DNA from: CAWDMW01 sp963803575
GTDB lineage: Bacteria > Pseudomonadota > Alphaproteobacteria > Rickettsiales > UBA998
Assembly (NCBI GenBank): GCA_963803575.1
Contig: CAWDMW010000002.1
Span: 1,302,001-1,366,000 of the forward strand
Reading direction: 5' to 3'
Length of the DNA stretch: 64,000 bases
The notes under the pieces were generated by a model. The model had not been told where the DNA came from. It searched no databases and saw only the letters and a program-made list of their open reading frames with translations. A program made the position numbers and the translations under genes. Shown one piece after another: positions 9,074-17,707 of this stretch. Position 1 is the first letter of the stretch; each line of letters opens with the position of its first letter.

Positions 9074-11984
9074 ATGACACATCCTGCTGCTTCCAACGCT
9101 ATAGACGACCGATACGATTGGGAGTCATTTGATACGACCCAATATCTGTTCGCTGGCAACGAGCTGTTTATTGAAGAAATGTACCGGCTTTATCGTGAGG
9201 ATCCTCAATCTGTTGGTGAGGAATGGAAAGATTTTTTCAGTGAATTAGGTGAAGAAATACGCCAGCACACTCCATCATGGGTTAATCAAAGTAAAGGTAT
9301 TATCGGGGTACTTGACCCCGAAGAAAAACGCGAGATTGCCCGTAAAGAAAAAGAGATTGTAGCACAAGATGATACAGCCATTTTGCACTCTATCCGTGCA
9401 TTGCAACTTATTCATGCGTATCGTGTACGTGGGCATTTAAATGCAAACCTTGATCCCCTCAGCCAGCCAGAAACCCGTCATCGCACACACCCTGAACTCA
9501 ATCCTTTAAATTACGGGTTTAGCCGTGATGACTATACTAAAGAGATTTATCTGGGAGGTTCGCTAGGGTACCAAAGTGCGACACTCAATGACATTATTGA
9601 AGTATTGCAACGCACCTATTGCCAGACGATTGGTGTGGAGTTTATGCATATTCAGTATCCGGAGCAGAAAAATTGGATACAGCAACGCATTGAGAAAATG
9701 CAGGGAAAACCTCATATTTCTGCAACGGACAAAAAAGAGATTCTTAAAGATCTAGTCGAAGTTGAAGCATTTGAAGAGTTCCTGCAAACGAAATATCCTG
9801 GCATGAAGCGCTTCTCCATTCAGGGCGGTGATGCCATGATTCCTGGCATTGCAATCAGCTATTCATACAGCATCGAAGCATGGTGTGAAAGAAGTGATTA
9901 TAGGGATGCCGCACCGTGGCCGCATCAATGTACTGACCAACGTAATGAAAAAGCCTTACGTAGAAATGTTGTCGCTCTTTCATGGTAATATGGATTTTCC
10001 CGAGTCAGTCAATTCTTCCGGTGATGTGAAATACCATATTGGTGTGTCGTCTGATCGTGATATGCCTGACAATAAGAAGTTGCATCTCTCGCTAACCGCG
10101 AATCCATCGCACTTGGAAGCCGTTAATCCGGTAGTGTGCGGAAAGGTGCGTGCAAAGCAGGATCAGCGCGGTGACAAAGAAAAACGCAAAGTGATGGGGG
10201 TGATGCTTCATGGCGACGCTGCATTTGCAGGACAGGGAATTGTACCTGAAACGCTTTCACTCTCCGAGCTGCGTGGTTATCGTACAGGTGGATCATTGCA
10301 TATTATTGTTAATAACCAGATTGGCTTTACCACTAGTCCGAAATATTCACGCTTTACACCATACCCTTCAGATGTTGCCAAAATGGTGCAGGCTCCCATT
10401 TTTCATGTGAATGGTGAAGACCCCGAAGCCGTTGTCTATGTTTGCCGGTTAGCTACAGAGTTCCGTCAGAAGTTTGGCCGTGATGCAGTTATTGATATTT
10501 TTTGTTATCGTAAATATGGCCATAATGAAGGTGATGAACCGATGTTCACGCAGCCATTGATGTATCAGGCGATCAAACAAAAGCGTTCTCCTGCACGACT
10601 ATATGCTGACGTGCTTGTATCGCAAGGGGTGATGACACAGCAAGAAGTTGATGCGCAGTTCAAGCAATTTACCGATCACTTTGAAGATCAGTTTGAAGGG
10701 GGTAAAGACTATAAGCCTAATAGTGCTGACTGGCTTGGTGGTGCATGGTCTGACATGTCTGAAGCAGAAGATTCACGCACCCGCACTACGCCTGATACGG
10801 GTGTAGATACAGCAGCGTTACAGTCGCTTGCAAAGGAAATGTCTACGCTACCAGAAAAATTCAATGTAAATAAGAAACTCAAGTCGTATCATTGAAAACC
10901 GAACCAAAGCTGTTTTAGAGGGTAAAAATATTGACTGGTCTATGGGAGAGCATCTTGCTTTTGCCACGTTACTGAAGGACGGATTCGCGTATGAATTACA
11001 GGACAAGATAGCTGCCGCGGGACTTTCTCGCATCGTCATTCTGTACTGGTAGACCAGGAAACGGAAAAACGTTATACGCCACTTAACATCTTAAAGGCGT
11101 TGAAAATCGTAAGGCGGAAGTGGTGGATAGTTCGCTCTCTGAATTTGCTATTTTAGGATTTGAATATGGTTATTCGCAAGCAGATCCAGACGCATTAACC
11201 ATTTGGGAAGCGCAGTTTGGTGACTTCGCTAACGGCGCGCAGGTGATGATTGACCAGTTCATCTCATCAGGTGAGATTAAATGGTTACGTATGTCCGGTT
11301 TAGTCATGTTATTGCCTCACGGTTATGAAGGGCAGGGGCCAGAGCATTCCTCTGCGCGGCTTGAACGGTTCTTGCAATTATGTGGGCAGGATAACATGCA
11401 GGTTGTGAACTGTACGACTCCTGCAAACTTCTTTCATGTACTTACGTCGTCAAATGCACGCGTAACTTCCGCAAGCCACTGATCGTAATGACTCCCAAGT
11501 CATTATTGCGTCATAAGCGTGCTGTATCAATGATTGAAGATTTTGCGCCGGGTACGTATTTTCGCAAAGTGTAGGCGAACAATATGGGTTGGCCGCAGAT
11601 ACTGGTATTACTCGTGTGATTATCACGAGTGGTAAAGTTTATTATGATCTGCTTCAGGCACGTGAGGATTATAAGATCGACAATATTGCGATTATGCGAA
11701 CCGAACAATATTATCCATTCCCCTATGACGAACTAAAGGATGAGCTTGAGCGTTACGGTAACGCAGATATTGTATGGGTACAGGAAGAACCAAAGAATAT
11801 GGGTGCATGGACGTTTGTCGCGCCATGCATTGAAGAGGTGCTGGAAGAATTAGGCCGTAAAGGGGATCGTCCAACCTATGTCGGGCGCAAAATGGCTGCT
11901 TCCCCTGCTGCCGGTTATCTCAAAATTCATAATCGCGAGCAAGAAGCACTCATCGCAGAAGCATTGAACATCACCAGGCAGTAA
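9074..11984 (+). pseudogene. sucA: 2-oxoglutarate dehydrogenase E1 component, with about seven frame changes
   Basis: SucA is the thiamine-diphosphate-dependent E1 subunit that decarboxylates 2-oxoglutarate in the TCA cycle. The first 260 residues (9074 to about 9850) are intact, with the N-terminal FAGNELFIEEMYRLY region and IHAYRVRGHLNANLDPL. The reading frame then changes near 9850, 10884, 10995, 11086, 11444, 11460 and 11561. Joining the segments gives a full-length E1 protein: HRGRINVLTNV, the ThDP/Mg motif GDAAFAGQG...VNNQIGFTT, YGHNEGDEP, GQGPEHSSARLERFLQL, the NCTTPANFFH region and the C-terminal VWVQEEPKNMGAW. No in-frame stop or obviously damaged motif appears once the frame is restored. 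That pattern fits sequencing or assembly indels better than decay, though a recent pseudogene is possible. sucB and lpd are not downstream, which is unusual. The TAA stop is at 11982. Confidence 0.85.
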
Positions 11985-11988
11985 ACAC

Positions 11989-12024
11989 ATGTCTCAGATA
12001 ACAAAATCCCGTTATCTGAGACAT
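11989..12024. terminator. Perfect 14-bp inverted repeat between convergent sucA and cydB
   Basis: ATGTCTCAGATAAC and GTTATCTGAGACAT are exact complements around an 8-base loop, placed 4 bases after the sucA stop and 10 bases before the cydB end. There is no clear T-run on either strand, so it may be a transcript-end stabiliser or a factor-assisted bidirectional terminator rather than a classic intrinsic one. Confidence 0.55.
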
Positions 12025-12034
12025 ATCCATTGAA

Positions 12035-13045
12035 TTAATAATACTGTAAATCCTGCACCTTTCCCCAAAAGACGCGGTACGCGAAGATGGTGTATCCAAT
12101 AATGCAGGGCAAGACGATCATTGCACCGACAAAAATAATCATTAATGGCTCTGGGTCGGATGCAGCTCCATAAATTGTCATTTGTTCAGGCACGATATAG
12201 GGGTAAAAACTGTAGGCCAGCCCGATAAAGCATAAAATAAACAAACCAATAGCGCATACAAACGGCACCCATGCATAGCGGTCTTTCTCACGTGGTAATG
12301 TGGCAATCAACCGATCTAGCAAAAGAATTAATCCACCCGTTACAAGCGGTATGGGAGCCAGAAAATAGATGTTTGGAGTAGTGAACCATTTATCAAAGAT
12401 GCGGCTACTCACCAAAGGAGTAGCAAGCGAAACAACCGCAATACCGAAGGCTGTTAGCCACAAGCTATAACGCGCCCATTTCACCGCTTTGTGTTGCAAT
12501 GCGTGTTCCGTTTTCATGATAAGCCAGCATGAGCCGATAAAGATGTATCCGGCAGCAACACATAACCCGATGAGCAAACTGAACATATGTGAAATGAGTG
12601 CCGTGTCAAAGGCAAGAATATATCTGCCCAGCATATAGCCCTGTGACAAAGCCGCTAGCAAGGAACCTGTGAAAAATGCATGATTCCATAAATGTTTGCG
12701 TTTGGCGTGTACTTTGGCGCGGAAATCAAATGATACCCCTCGCAATATGAGGGCAATGAGTAAAATAGCTGTTGGTAGGTAAAGCGAGGTTAGAATCAGC
12801 CCGTGAGCAATAGGGAAGGCTACTAGTAAAATGCCGATTCCCAGCACAAGCCACGTTTCATTGGCATCCCAAAACGGACCAATAGAGGCAATCATTTTAT
12901 CTTTTTCCTCGTCTTCTGCCAGTTGCATGAGCATCCCAACACCTAAATCGTAGCCATCCAGCACGACATACAGCAGGATAGACAATCCCATTAATCCGGC
13001 AAATGCAAACGCTAACCAGTGACCTTCCGTTACTAACAAATCCAT
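12035..13045 (-). CDS. cydB: Cytochrome bd ubiquinol oxidase subunit II
   Basis: CydB is the second core subunit of cytochrome bd oxidase, a high-oxygen-affinity quinol oxidase of the inner membrane. The 336-residue protein shows the family start (WLAFAFAGLMGLSILLYVVLDGYDLGVGML), then FWDANETWLVLG, which is a CydB hallmark, and about eight membrane helices in total. Length is in the short range for the family. The start codon lies 1 base after the cydA stop region, and its Shine-Dalgarno GAAGGA sits inside the last cydA codons, so translation is coupled. No CydX-like small ORF is evident downstream. Confidence 0.95.
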   Translation of the reverse strand: MDLLVTEGHWLAFAFAGLMGLSILLYVVLDGYDLGVGMLMQLAEDEEKDKMIASIGPFWDANETWLVLGIGILLVAFPIAHGLILTSLYLPTAILLIALILRGVSFDFRAKVHAKRKHLWNHAFFTGSLLAALSQGYMLGRYILAFDTALISHMFSLLIGLCVAAGYIFIGSCWLIMKTEHALQHKAVKWARYSLWLTAFGIAVVSLATPLVSSRIFDKWFTTPNIYFLAPIPLVTGGLILLLDRLIATLPREKDRYAWVPFVCAIGLFILCFIGLAYSFYPYIVPEQMTIYGAASDPEPLMIIFVGAMIVLPCIIGYTIFAYRVFWGKVQDLQYY

Positions 13046-13046
13046 C

Positions 13047-14429
13047 TTACTGGTTTCCTTCTAACACTTGACGGCTTGCGGCAACACCGGGGCGTGTGCC
13101 AACAGGTGCTTTATCCGGACGTGGTTCATAGTTTGATGCCTTACCGGCCAGATAGTAAATAGTGCTAATAAAAGCAATTAACAGCAAAACATAGGTAATG
13201 ATGTAAGCCGCTAGTGTGGAGGCTACCATGCCAGCCGGCACATTTGCTACGGCATCAGCTGTTTTCAGGACACCACTGACCAACCATGGTTGACGCCCTA
13301 TTTCAGTGGTATACCAGCCGGCAGTTGTGGCGATCCATCCGGAAAATGCCATGCCTGTCAGCACATAACTCATCCATTTAGCGGGTTGTTTGTGCCTTTT
13401 GAGTTGATACGCAGCCACCCATGAAACAAACAGCATGAGCACACCCGTTCCAATCATAATCCGAAAGGCATAAAAAACAGGTGCAACCGGTGGGTGATAT
13501 TCAAACTCATTTAATCCGCGCACTTCTCCTTCCCAGTCATGGGTTAAAATCAGACTGGTAATACCGGGAATGGCAATTTCATAAGCATTGTTGCGGTCTA
13601 CTTCATTGGGAACAGCAAATAAACGCAGTGCTGCCCCTGTTTCTGTATCCCATATGCCTTCCATCGCAGCAATTTTTTGCGGCTGGTGCTTCAGCGTATT
13701 TAGCCCGTGCATGTCACCCATGAAAATTTGCAGAGGGATTAATAAGGCAGCAAGGTAAACACCGGTTTTCATGCCCGCAATCACGCCAGCTTCGCGATCA
13801 CCTTTCACCCAGCGATACGCAGACATCCCCGCCACCAAAAAAGCAGCTGTGAGTCCAGATGCTAGCAGCATATGAGTCAGCCGATAAGGCATAGAAGGGT
13901 TAAAGATAATCTCCATCCAGTTTGTCGCATACACGATGCCGTCGCGCACTTCATAGCCTGCTGGTGTGTGCATCCAGCTATTAAGTACAATAATCCAGAA
14001 GGCCGACAGGCTGGTGCCAAACGCGACCAAAATAGTGGCCATGGTATGAACTTTGTTAGAAACCCGACGGAATCCGAATAACATAATCCCCAAAAAAGTT
14101 GCTTCCAGAAAGAAAGCTGTCATCACTTCGTAAGCAAGTAAAGGCCCCGCGATGTTACCTACGGTTTCCATGAATCCCGGCCAGTTTGTGCCAAACTGAA
14201 ATGACATGGTAATGCCTGACACCACGCCAAGGGCAAAACATAACGCAAATACTTTGACATATAAGCGGTAGCAATCCATCCACTTATCATCACCAGTCGC
14301 GTTAAAGCGCAGCTTGAAGAATAATAATATCCATCCAAGTGCAATGGTAATGGTAGGGAACAAAATATGAAACGTGATGTTTGCACCAAATTGAGCGCGA
14401 GATAAGAGTAACGTATCAACACCATCCAT
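13047..14429 (-). CDS. cydA: Cytochrome bd ubiquinol oxidase subunit I
   Basis: CydA carries the three haems and the quinol site of cytochrome bd oxidase. The 460-residue protein begins MDGVDTLLLSRAQFGANITFHILFPT, placing the high-spin haem His at residue 21. The conserved GWYTTEIGRQPW motif lies at about residues 368-379. At 460 residues it is about 60 shorter than E. coli CydA (522), as expected for the short Q-loop (cyanide-insensitive-oxidase-like) subgroup. A good Shine-Dalgarno (AAGGAG, 8 bases upstream) sits next to the end of the regulator gene at 14433. The order regulator-cydA-cydB on one strand indicates a single operon. Confidence 0.95.
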   Translation of the reverse strand: MDGVDTLLLSRAQFGANITFHILFPTITIALGWILLFFKLRFNATGDDKWMDCYRLYVKVFALCFALGVVSGITMSFQFGTNWPGFMETVGNIAGPLLAYEVMTAFFLEATFLGIMLFGFRRVSNKVHTMATILVAFGTSLSAFWIIVLNSWMHTPAGYEVRDGIVYATNWMEIIFNPSMPYRLTHMLLASGLTAAFLVAGMSAYRWVKGDREAGVIAGMKTGVYLAALLIPLQIFMGDMHGLNTLKHQPQKIAAMEGIWDTETGAALRLFAVPNEVDRNNAYEIAIPGITSLILTHDWEGEVRGLNEFEYHPPVAPVFYAFRIMIGTGVLMLFVSWVAAYQLKRHKQPAKWMSYVLTGMAFSGWIATTAGWYTTEIGRQPWLVSGVLKTADAVANVPAGMVASTLAAYIITYVLLLIAFISTIYYLAGKASNYEPRPDKAPVGTRPGVAASRQVLEGNQ

Positions 14430-14432
14430 GAA

Positions 14433-14999
14433 TTAGTCTCCTTTTTTTCCACCGCTAATAAGCGATAATTTGTCTTTCATTTCGTATAGACGGTATACTT
14501 TTGAGCCAAGCGTCATTAAATTAACAATACGTTGTGTATCCATTTGTTGCATGTCTTTGTACCAACGGGTGAGCAGTTCAATCAGATCATGCATTTCTGC
14601 CATTTGGCGATGAGCATGTTGCTCTTCTGGTGTATGAGGCTTGGCTAGCATGACGTCACGCAACATAGTTAGTGTCGGGTCAATCTCACGGCTTTTGCGT
14701 TGCTCTGCCAGTGTTCGTACAATTTCCCATATATCTTCCGGTACAGTGAAGTAGTCTTTACGGTCTTTTTGAAAATGTTTGACTCGTGTCAGGTTCCAGT
14801 TATCCAGCTCTTTCAGCCCCATACTAACATTTGAACGGGAAAATCCAAGTGTATCGCCTATTTCATCGGCGCAAAGTGGTTTGGCAGAAATGTAGAGCAA
14901 TGCATAAATTTGACCCACTGTACGGTTGATTCCCCAACGGCTGCCCATTTCTCCAAAATGTGCAATAAAGCTGTACATGGGTTCAGAAATTGCTGTCAT
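14433..14999 (-). CDS. GbsR/MarR-type winged-helix transcriptional regulator
   Basis: The 188-residue protein matches the GbsR group of MarR-like repressors: MGSRWGINRTVGQIYALLYIS, then a winged helix (ADEIGDTLGFSRSNVSMGLKELDNW, about residues 44-68) and the wing VKHFQKDRKDYFTVPEDIWE, followed by a helical C-terminal dimerisation region. It is encoded immediately upstream of cydAB with only 3 bases between its stop and the cydA ATG, so it probably controls the oxidase operon and itself. A 17-bp-armed inverted repeat starts 4 bases upstream of its ATG (15003-15044) and is the obvious operator candidate. The inducing signal is unknown. Confidence 0.85.
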   Translation of the reverse strand: MTAISEPMYSFIAHFGEMGSRWGINRTVGQIYALLYISAKPLCADEIGDTLGFSRSNVSMGLKELDNWNLTRVKHFQKDRKDYFTVPEDIWEIVRTLAEQRKSREIDPTLTMLRDVMLAKPHTPEEQHAHRQMAEMHDLIELLTRWYKDMQQMDTQRIVNLMTLGSKVYRLYEMKDKLSLISGGKKGD

Positions 15000-15002
15000 G
15001 TC

Positions 15003-15044
15003 TATTTCCTGTCATTTCAGTGTTTTTTGAAATTACAGGAAATA
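15003..15044. promoter_or_regulatory. Palindromic operator candidate for the cyd operon
   Basis: TATTTCCTGTCATTTCA and TGAAATTACAGGAAATA form 17-bp arms with one mismatch around an 8-base spacer. The repeat sits between the regulator start (14999) and the end of the znuB-like gene (15056). It has no T-run and is placed where the promoter or leader of the regulator-cydAB operon must be, so a dimeric repressor site is the simplest reading. Binding by the adjacent GbsR-like protein is inference. Confidence 0.65.
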
Positions 15045-15055
15045 CCAGTTATTTG

Positions 15056-15907
15056 TCAAGTATTAGTCGTATTTAACCGTCTGCGATCATAATGATTTTG
15101 GTGAATAACGGTGCAGAGTAACACTAACACGAAGAAACCAGTAGCTACAGCCACCACGCTTGCCCCTGAGGGAATGTCAAGCCATAGTGAATTGCACAGA
15201 CCAACAGCCATGGCACACACTGCCAGCAAGGATGCAGTCATGGCCATTTGCAAAGGGGTTGTGACTAATTGTCGTGCTGTGGCAGCAGGAATAATCAGTA
15301 AAGAGGTAATCAATAATATCCCGACAATACGAATAGATAGTGCTACGGCAATTGCGATCAGTAGCATCAATAGCATATTTAGTCTGGTTGTAGGGATGCC
15401 TTCTGCCTTGGCTAAATCTTCATGAATGGTGATAAGCAAAAAACGTTGCCAATTGCGATGCAAAGTGAAAAAAATTACAACTCCCCCCAGTGCAATCCAT
15501 GCAATATCATGCATACCAACGGTCAGTAAGTCACCAAACAAATAACTATGCAAATCAACATTAGGCAAGTTCATCAAACTAATGGCAATCATTCCAAGTG
15601 ATAGGCTGCTATGTGCCATAATGCCCAGTAGTGTGTCGGTAGCAAGTATACGTAATTGTTGCAACCATGTGAGTATAATAGCGCATAGGGAGCATACGAT
15701 AATAATGCCAATCATGGATGCAACAGATTCCGAAAAGCCATACTGGCTGGCAACTAACCCTACAGCAATACCGGGTAGCGCACTATGTGCCAGAGAATCA
15801 CCAAAATAGGCCATACGACGCCAGACTACAAAACACCCCAGAAAACCAGCGATGCAGGCAATAAGTATACCAGCAATCAGTGCGCGCAAAAAGAAATCGT
15901 CAAACAT
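15056..15907 (-). CDS. znuB: Zinc/manganese-type ABC transporter permease (ZnuB-like)
   Basis: This 283-residue ABC-3 family permease would form the membrane channel of a Zn(II)/Mn(II) importer. It has about eight hydrophobic helices. Family signatures include FLGCFVVWRRMAYFGDSLAHSALPGIA (about residues 22-48, the conserved GD-x-L-x-H-ALPG) and RIVGILLITSLLIIPAATARQL (about 188-209). It lies 5 bases downstream of the ATPase gene in the same operon. No gene for a ZnuA-type binding protein is adjacent. Substrate (zinc rather than manganese) is inferred from the resemblance to ZnuB and from the His-rich tail of the partner ATPase. Confidence 0.85.
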   Translation of the reverse strand: MFDDFFLRALIAGILIACIAGFLGCFVVWRRMAYFGDSLAHSALPGIAVGLVASQYGFSESVASMIGIIIVCSLCAIILTWLQQLRILATDTLLGIMAHSSLSLGMIAISLMNLPNVDLHSYLFGDLLTVGMHDIAWIALGGVVIFFTLHRNWQRFLLITIHEDLAKAEGIPTTRLNMLLMLLIAIAVALSIRIVGILLITSLLIIPAATARQLVTTPLQMAMTASLLAVCAMAVGLCNSLWLDIPSGASVVAVATGFFVLVLLCTVIHQNHYDRRRLNTTNT

Positions 15908-15912
15908 AAGGA

Positions 15913-16629
15913 TTAATGATGATGGTCGTGTTGATGGTTATAGATGGTAATCATGCGTGCCATATGATCGCCAAACAGGTGAGTAAATGAGGGGTGCTGG
16001 GTCACGATCTCAGGCTTCCCTTCACAACAAATATGATGATACAGGCAAATCACTTTCCTAGTCGAGCGCATGACCAGATGCAGATCATGAGATACCATAA
16101 CAATAGATATATTACGAGTTATATAAAGCTGGTTAAGCAGATCATAAAATGCCAGTTGTCCAGCAAGATCAAGATTTTGTGCTGGTTCATCTAATATCAG
16201 TACATTAGGATTGTTCAATAATGCTCTTGCGAGCAAAAGGCGCTGTAACTCACCTCCAGAAAGCACATGCAGTTGTGTTTCAAGAAAAGCGCTAATCTTC
16301 GTGTCAGAAACAACCTGATCTATTTCACCGCGTGTTGCAGGCTTGGCCAATGTTAAAAACTGTTTTGCCGTGATGGGTAGAGTTGCATCTGCTACCAGCC
16401 TTTGTGGCACATACCCAATCTTGAGATGATCCGCGTGCAACACCTGTCCCGTATCAGGGCGTTGCAGATGCATCAGGCATTTGATTAATAAAGACTTTCC
16501 TGCTCCGTTCGGGCCAATAATGGTGATGAAGTCTTGCGAATGCACATCAAGGGATACGTTGTCTAACAAAGCACGCTGGTTGCGAGTAATATGCAAATGA
16601 GAAGCAGAAATAAGCGGAGCAGGCGACAT
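15913..16629 (-). CDS. znuC: Zinc/manganese-type ABC transporter ATPase (ZnuC-like)
   Basis: This is the ATP-hydrolysing subunit that powers the adjacent permease. Walker A is GPNGAGKS, the signature is LSGGELQRLLLARALL and Walker B is VLILDEPAQNLD. The C-terminus ends in a short His cluster (HQHDHHH) that could bind metal. I start it at the ATG at 16629 (MSPAPLIS), because the longer frame opens only at a TTG at 16668, which would leave almost no room for promoters of this and the divergent gene at 16707. With this start the protein has about 238 residues, normal for ZnuC. It is the first gene of the znuCB operon. Confidence 0.87.
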   Translation of the reverse strand: MSPAPLISASHLHITRNQRALLDNVSLDVHSQDFITIIGPNGAGKSLLIKCLMHLQRPDTGQVLHADHLKIGYVPQRLVADATLPITAKQFLTLAKPATRGEIDQVVSDTKISAFLETQLHVLSGGELQRLLLARALLNNPNVLILDEPAQNLDLAGQLAFYDLLNQLYITRNISIVMVSHDLHLVMRSTRKVICLYHHICCEGKPEIVTQHPSFTHLFGDHMARMITIYNHQHDHHH

Positions 16630-16706
16630 GTATCTCAAAGCTATAGCTTGGCTATGAGTCGTTCGCAAGCATTATGCAGCAGACAACACGTTGCAATTGA
16701 TTTATA

Positions 16707-17510
16707 GTGGATTACATGAAAAGCGTCCTTTCTTACATTATGCTGTTTATCTTCGTTTTAGGTGACGCATCCATAGTTTTTGCCCAGCATGAGCATGATA
16801 GCGTATTAGAAAGCCTGACCGTCATGGCCGATCCAAGTTTATCTGTGCCGCTCGACATTATTGCCCGCCAATATGCCGTAGATCATAATATATCTGTAAC
16901 TACAGTATATTCTCCGACACATCGCCAGATTCAGGCTATTGAAGCAGGGGAAGAGGCCAATATACTCATTGCTGCAAAAGTGCGCTGGATTGATGAATTA
17001 CAGCAAAAAGGATTGATTGATGTATTTTCACGCACCAACATAGCGCGCAACCGATTGGTGATTGCTACGCACGTGGAACATAAGCAGAACATCAACCCTA
17101 CAGATATTAATACCATTCAGGATATCACGCCTGTGCCTGATGATTTCATGTTTGTGATAGGCGATCCGGAATATACGGCTGAAGGATATTACGCTATGCA
17201 AGCATTGTCACATCATGATCTGCATTTACTCCTTGAGCCATACTATTCTTTTATTGGATCCATGCATAAAGTCGCCCGGTTAGTCACTGAGTATCATGCG
17301 CAGGGTTTGATGTTTCGTAGTGATGCTTTGCTGCATCCAAAGGTTCGTATCGCACACACGTTCAAGCCTTCCACCCATTCCCCTATTCTCTATCAGGCTG
17401 CGGTAATTGCCGATGCACGTATGGAACCAGCCCGCGAATTTCTGGAATACCTAATATCTGATTCGTCACGCGCTACTTTTAAGGTATACGGACTTGATCC
17501 GGTATTTTAA
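16707..17510 (+). CDS. ModA-like periplasmic substrate-binding protein
   Basis: The 267-residue protein has a signal peptide (about 1-26, SYIMLFIFVLGDASIVFA|Q) and resembles molybdate-binding ModA. Comparable segments are PLDIIARQYAVDHNI near the start, QIQAIEAGEEANILIAAKVRWIDELQQKGLID (matching the ModA region with the D-I-F-I-S-A-D and W-x-D-x-L pattern), the following RNRLVIA and the late AREFLEYLIS. It is divergent from znuCB, and no modB or modC genes are present. The mature N-terminus QHEHDS is His-rich. Whether it binds an oxyanion, or serves another importer, cannot be told. It could be a stand-alone binding protein of the PBP type II fold. Confidence 0.75.
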   Translation: MDYMKSVLSYIMLFIFVLGDASIVFAQHEHDSVLESLTVMADPSLSVPLDIIARQYAVDHNISVTTVYSPTHRQIQAIEAGEEANILIAAKVRWIDELQQKGLIDVFSRTNIARNRLVIATHVEHKQNINPTDINTIQDITPVPDDFMFVIGDPEYTAEGYYAMQALSHHDLHLLLEPYYSFIGSMHKVARLVTEYHAQGLMFRSDALLHPKVRIAHTFKPSTHSPILYQAAVIADARMEPAREFLEYLISDSSRATFKVYGLDPVF

Positions 17511-17631
17511 TGCTGAGACAAATGACTCTGTCGGCGTGTCAAAATAGTATGCCATAGAAGAAATTTCCCGTTTTGAACAAGATAAACCTTTCTACTTATT
17601 TACAATTGATAACAGGCTTGTTACATCATTC

Positions 17632-17660
17632 TTGACAGCTTAGCAGTGAACATGTATAAG
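17632..17660 (+). promoter_or_regulatory. Strong sigma70-type promoter of the RTX-like gene
   Basis: A perfect -35 TTGACA (17632-17637), a 17-base spacer and -10 TATAAG (17655-17660) lie about 50 bases before the ATG at 17708. A Shine-Dalgarno AAGGA with 7-base spacing follows. This is the best promoter match I found in the window and predicts high, simple expression. Confidence 0.75.
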
Positions 17661-17707
17661 TTGTCATAGGTTATTATTTTATTAACAACAATTGTAAGGA
17701 TTAAGAA

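Noticed and set aside
9074..11984. Reading the sucA fragments as several separate genes
   Set aside because: Each fragment is a successive part of one E1 protein and the joints need only one- or two-base corrections.
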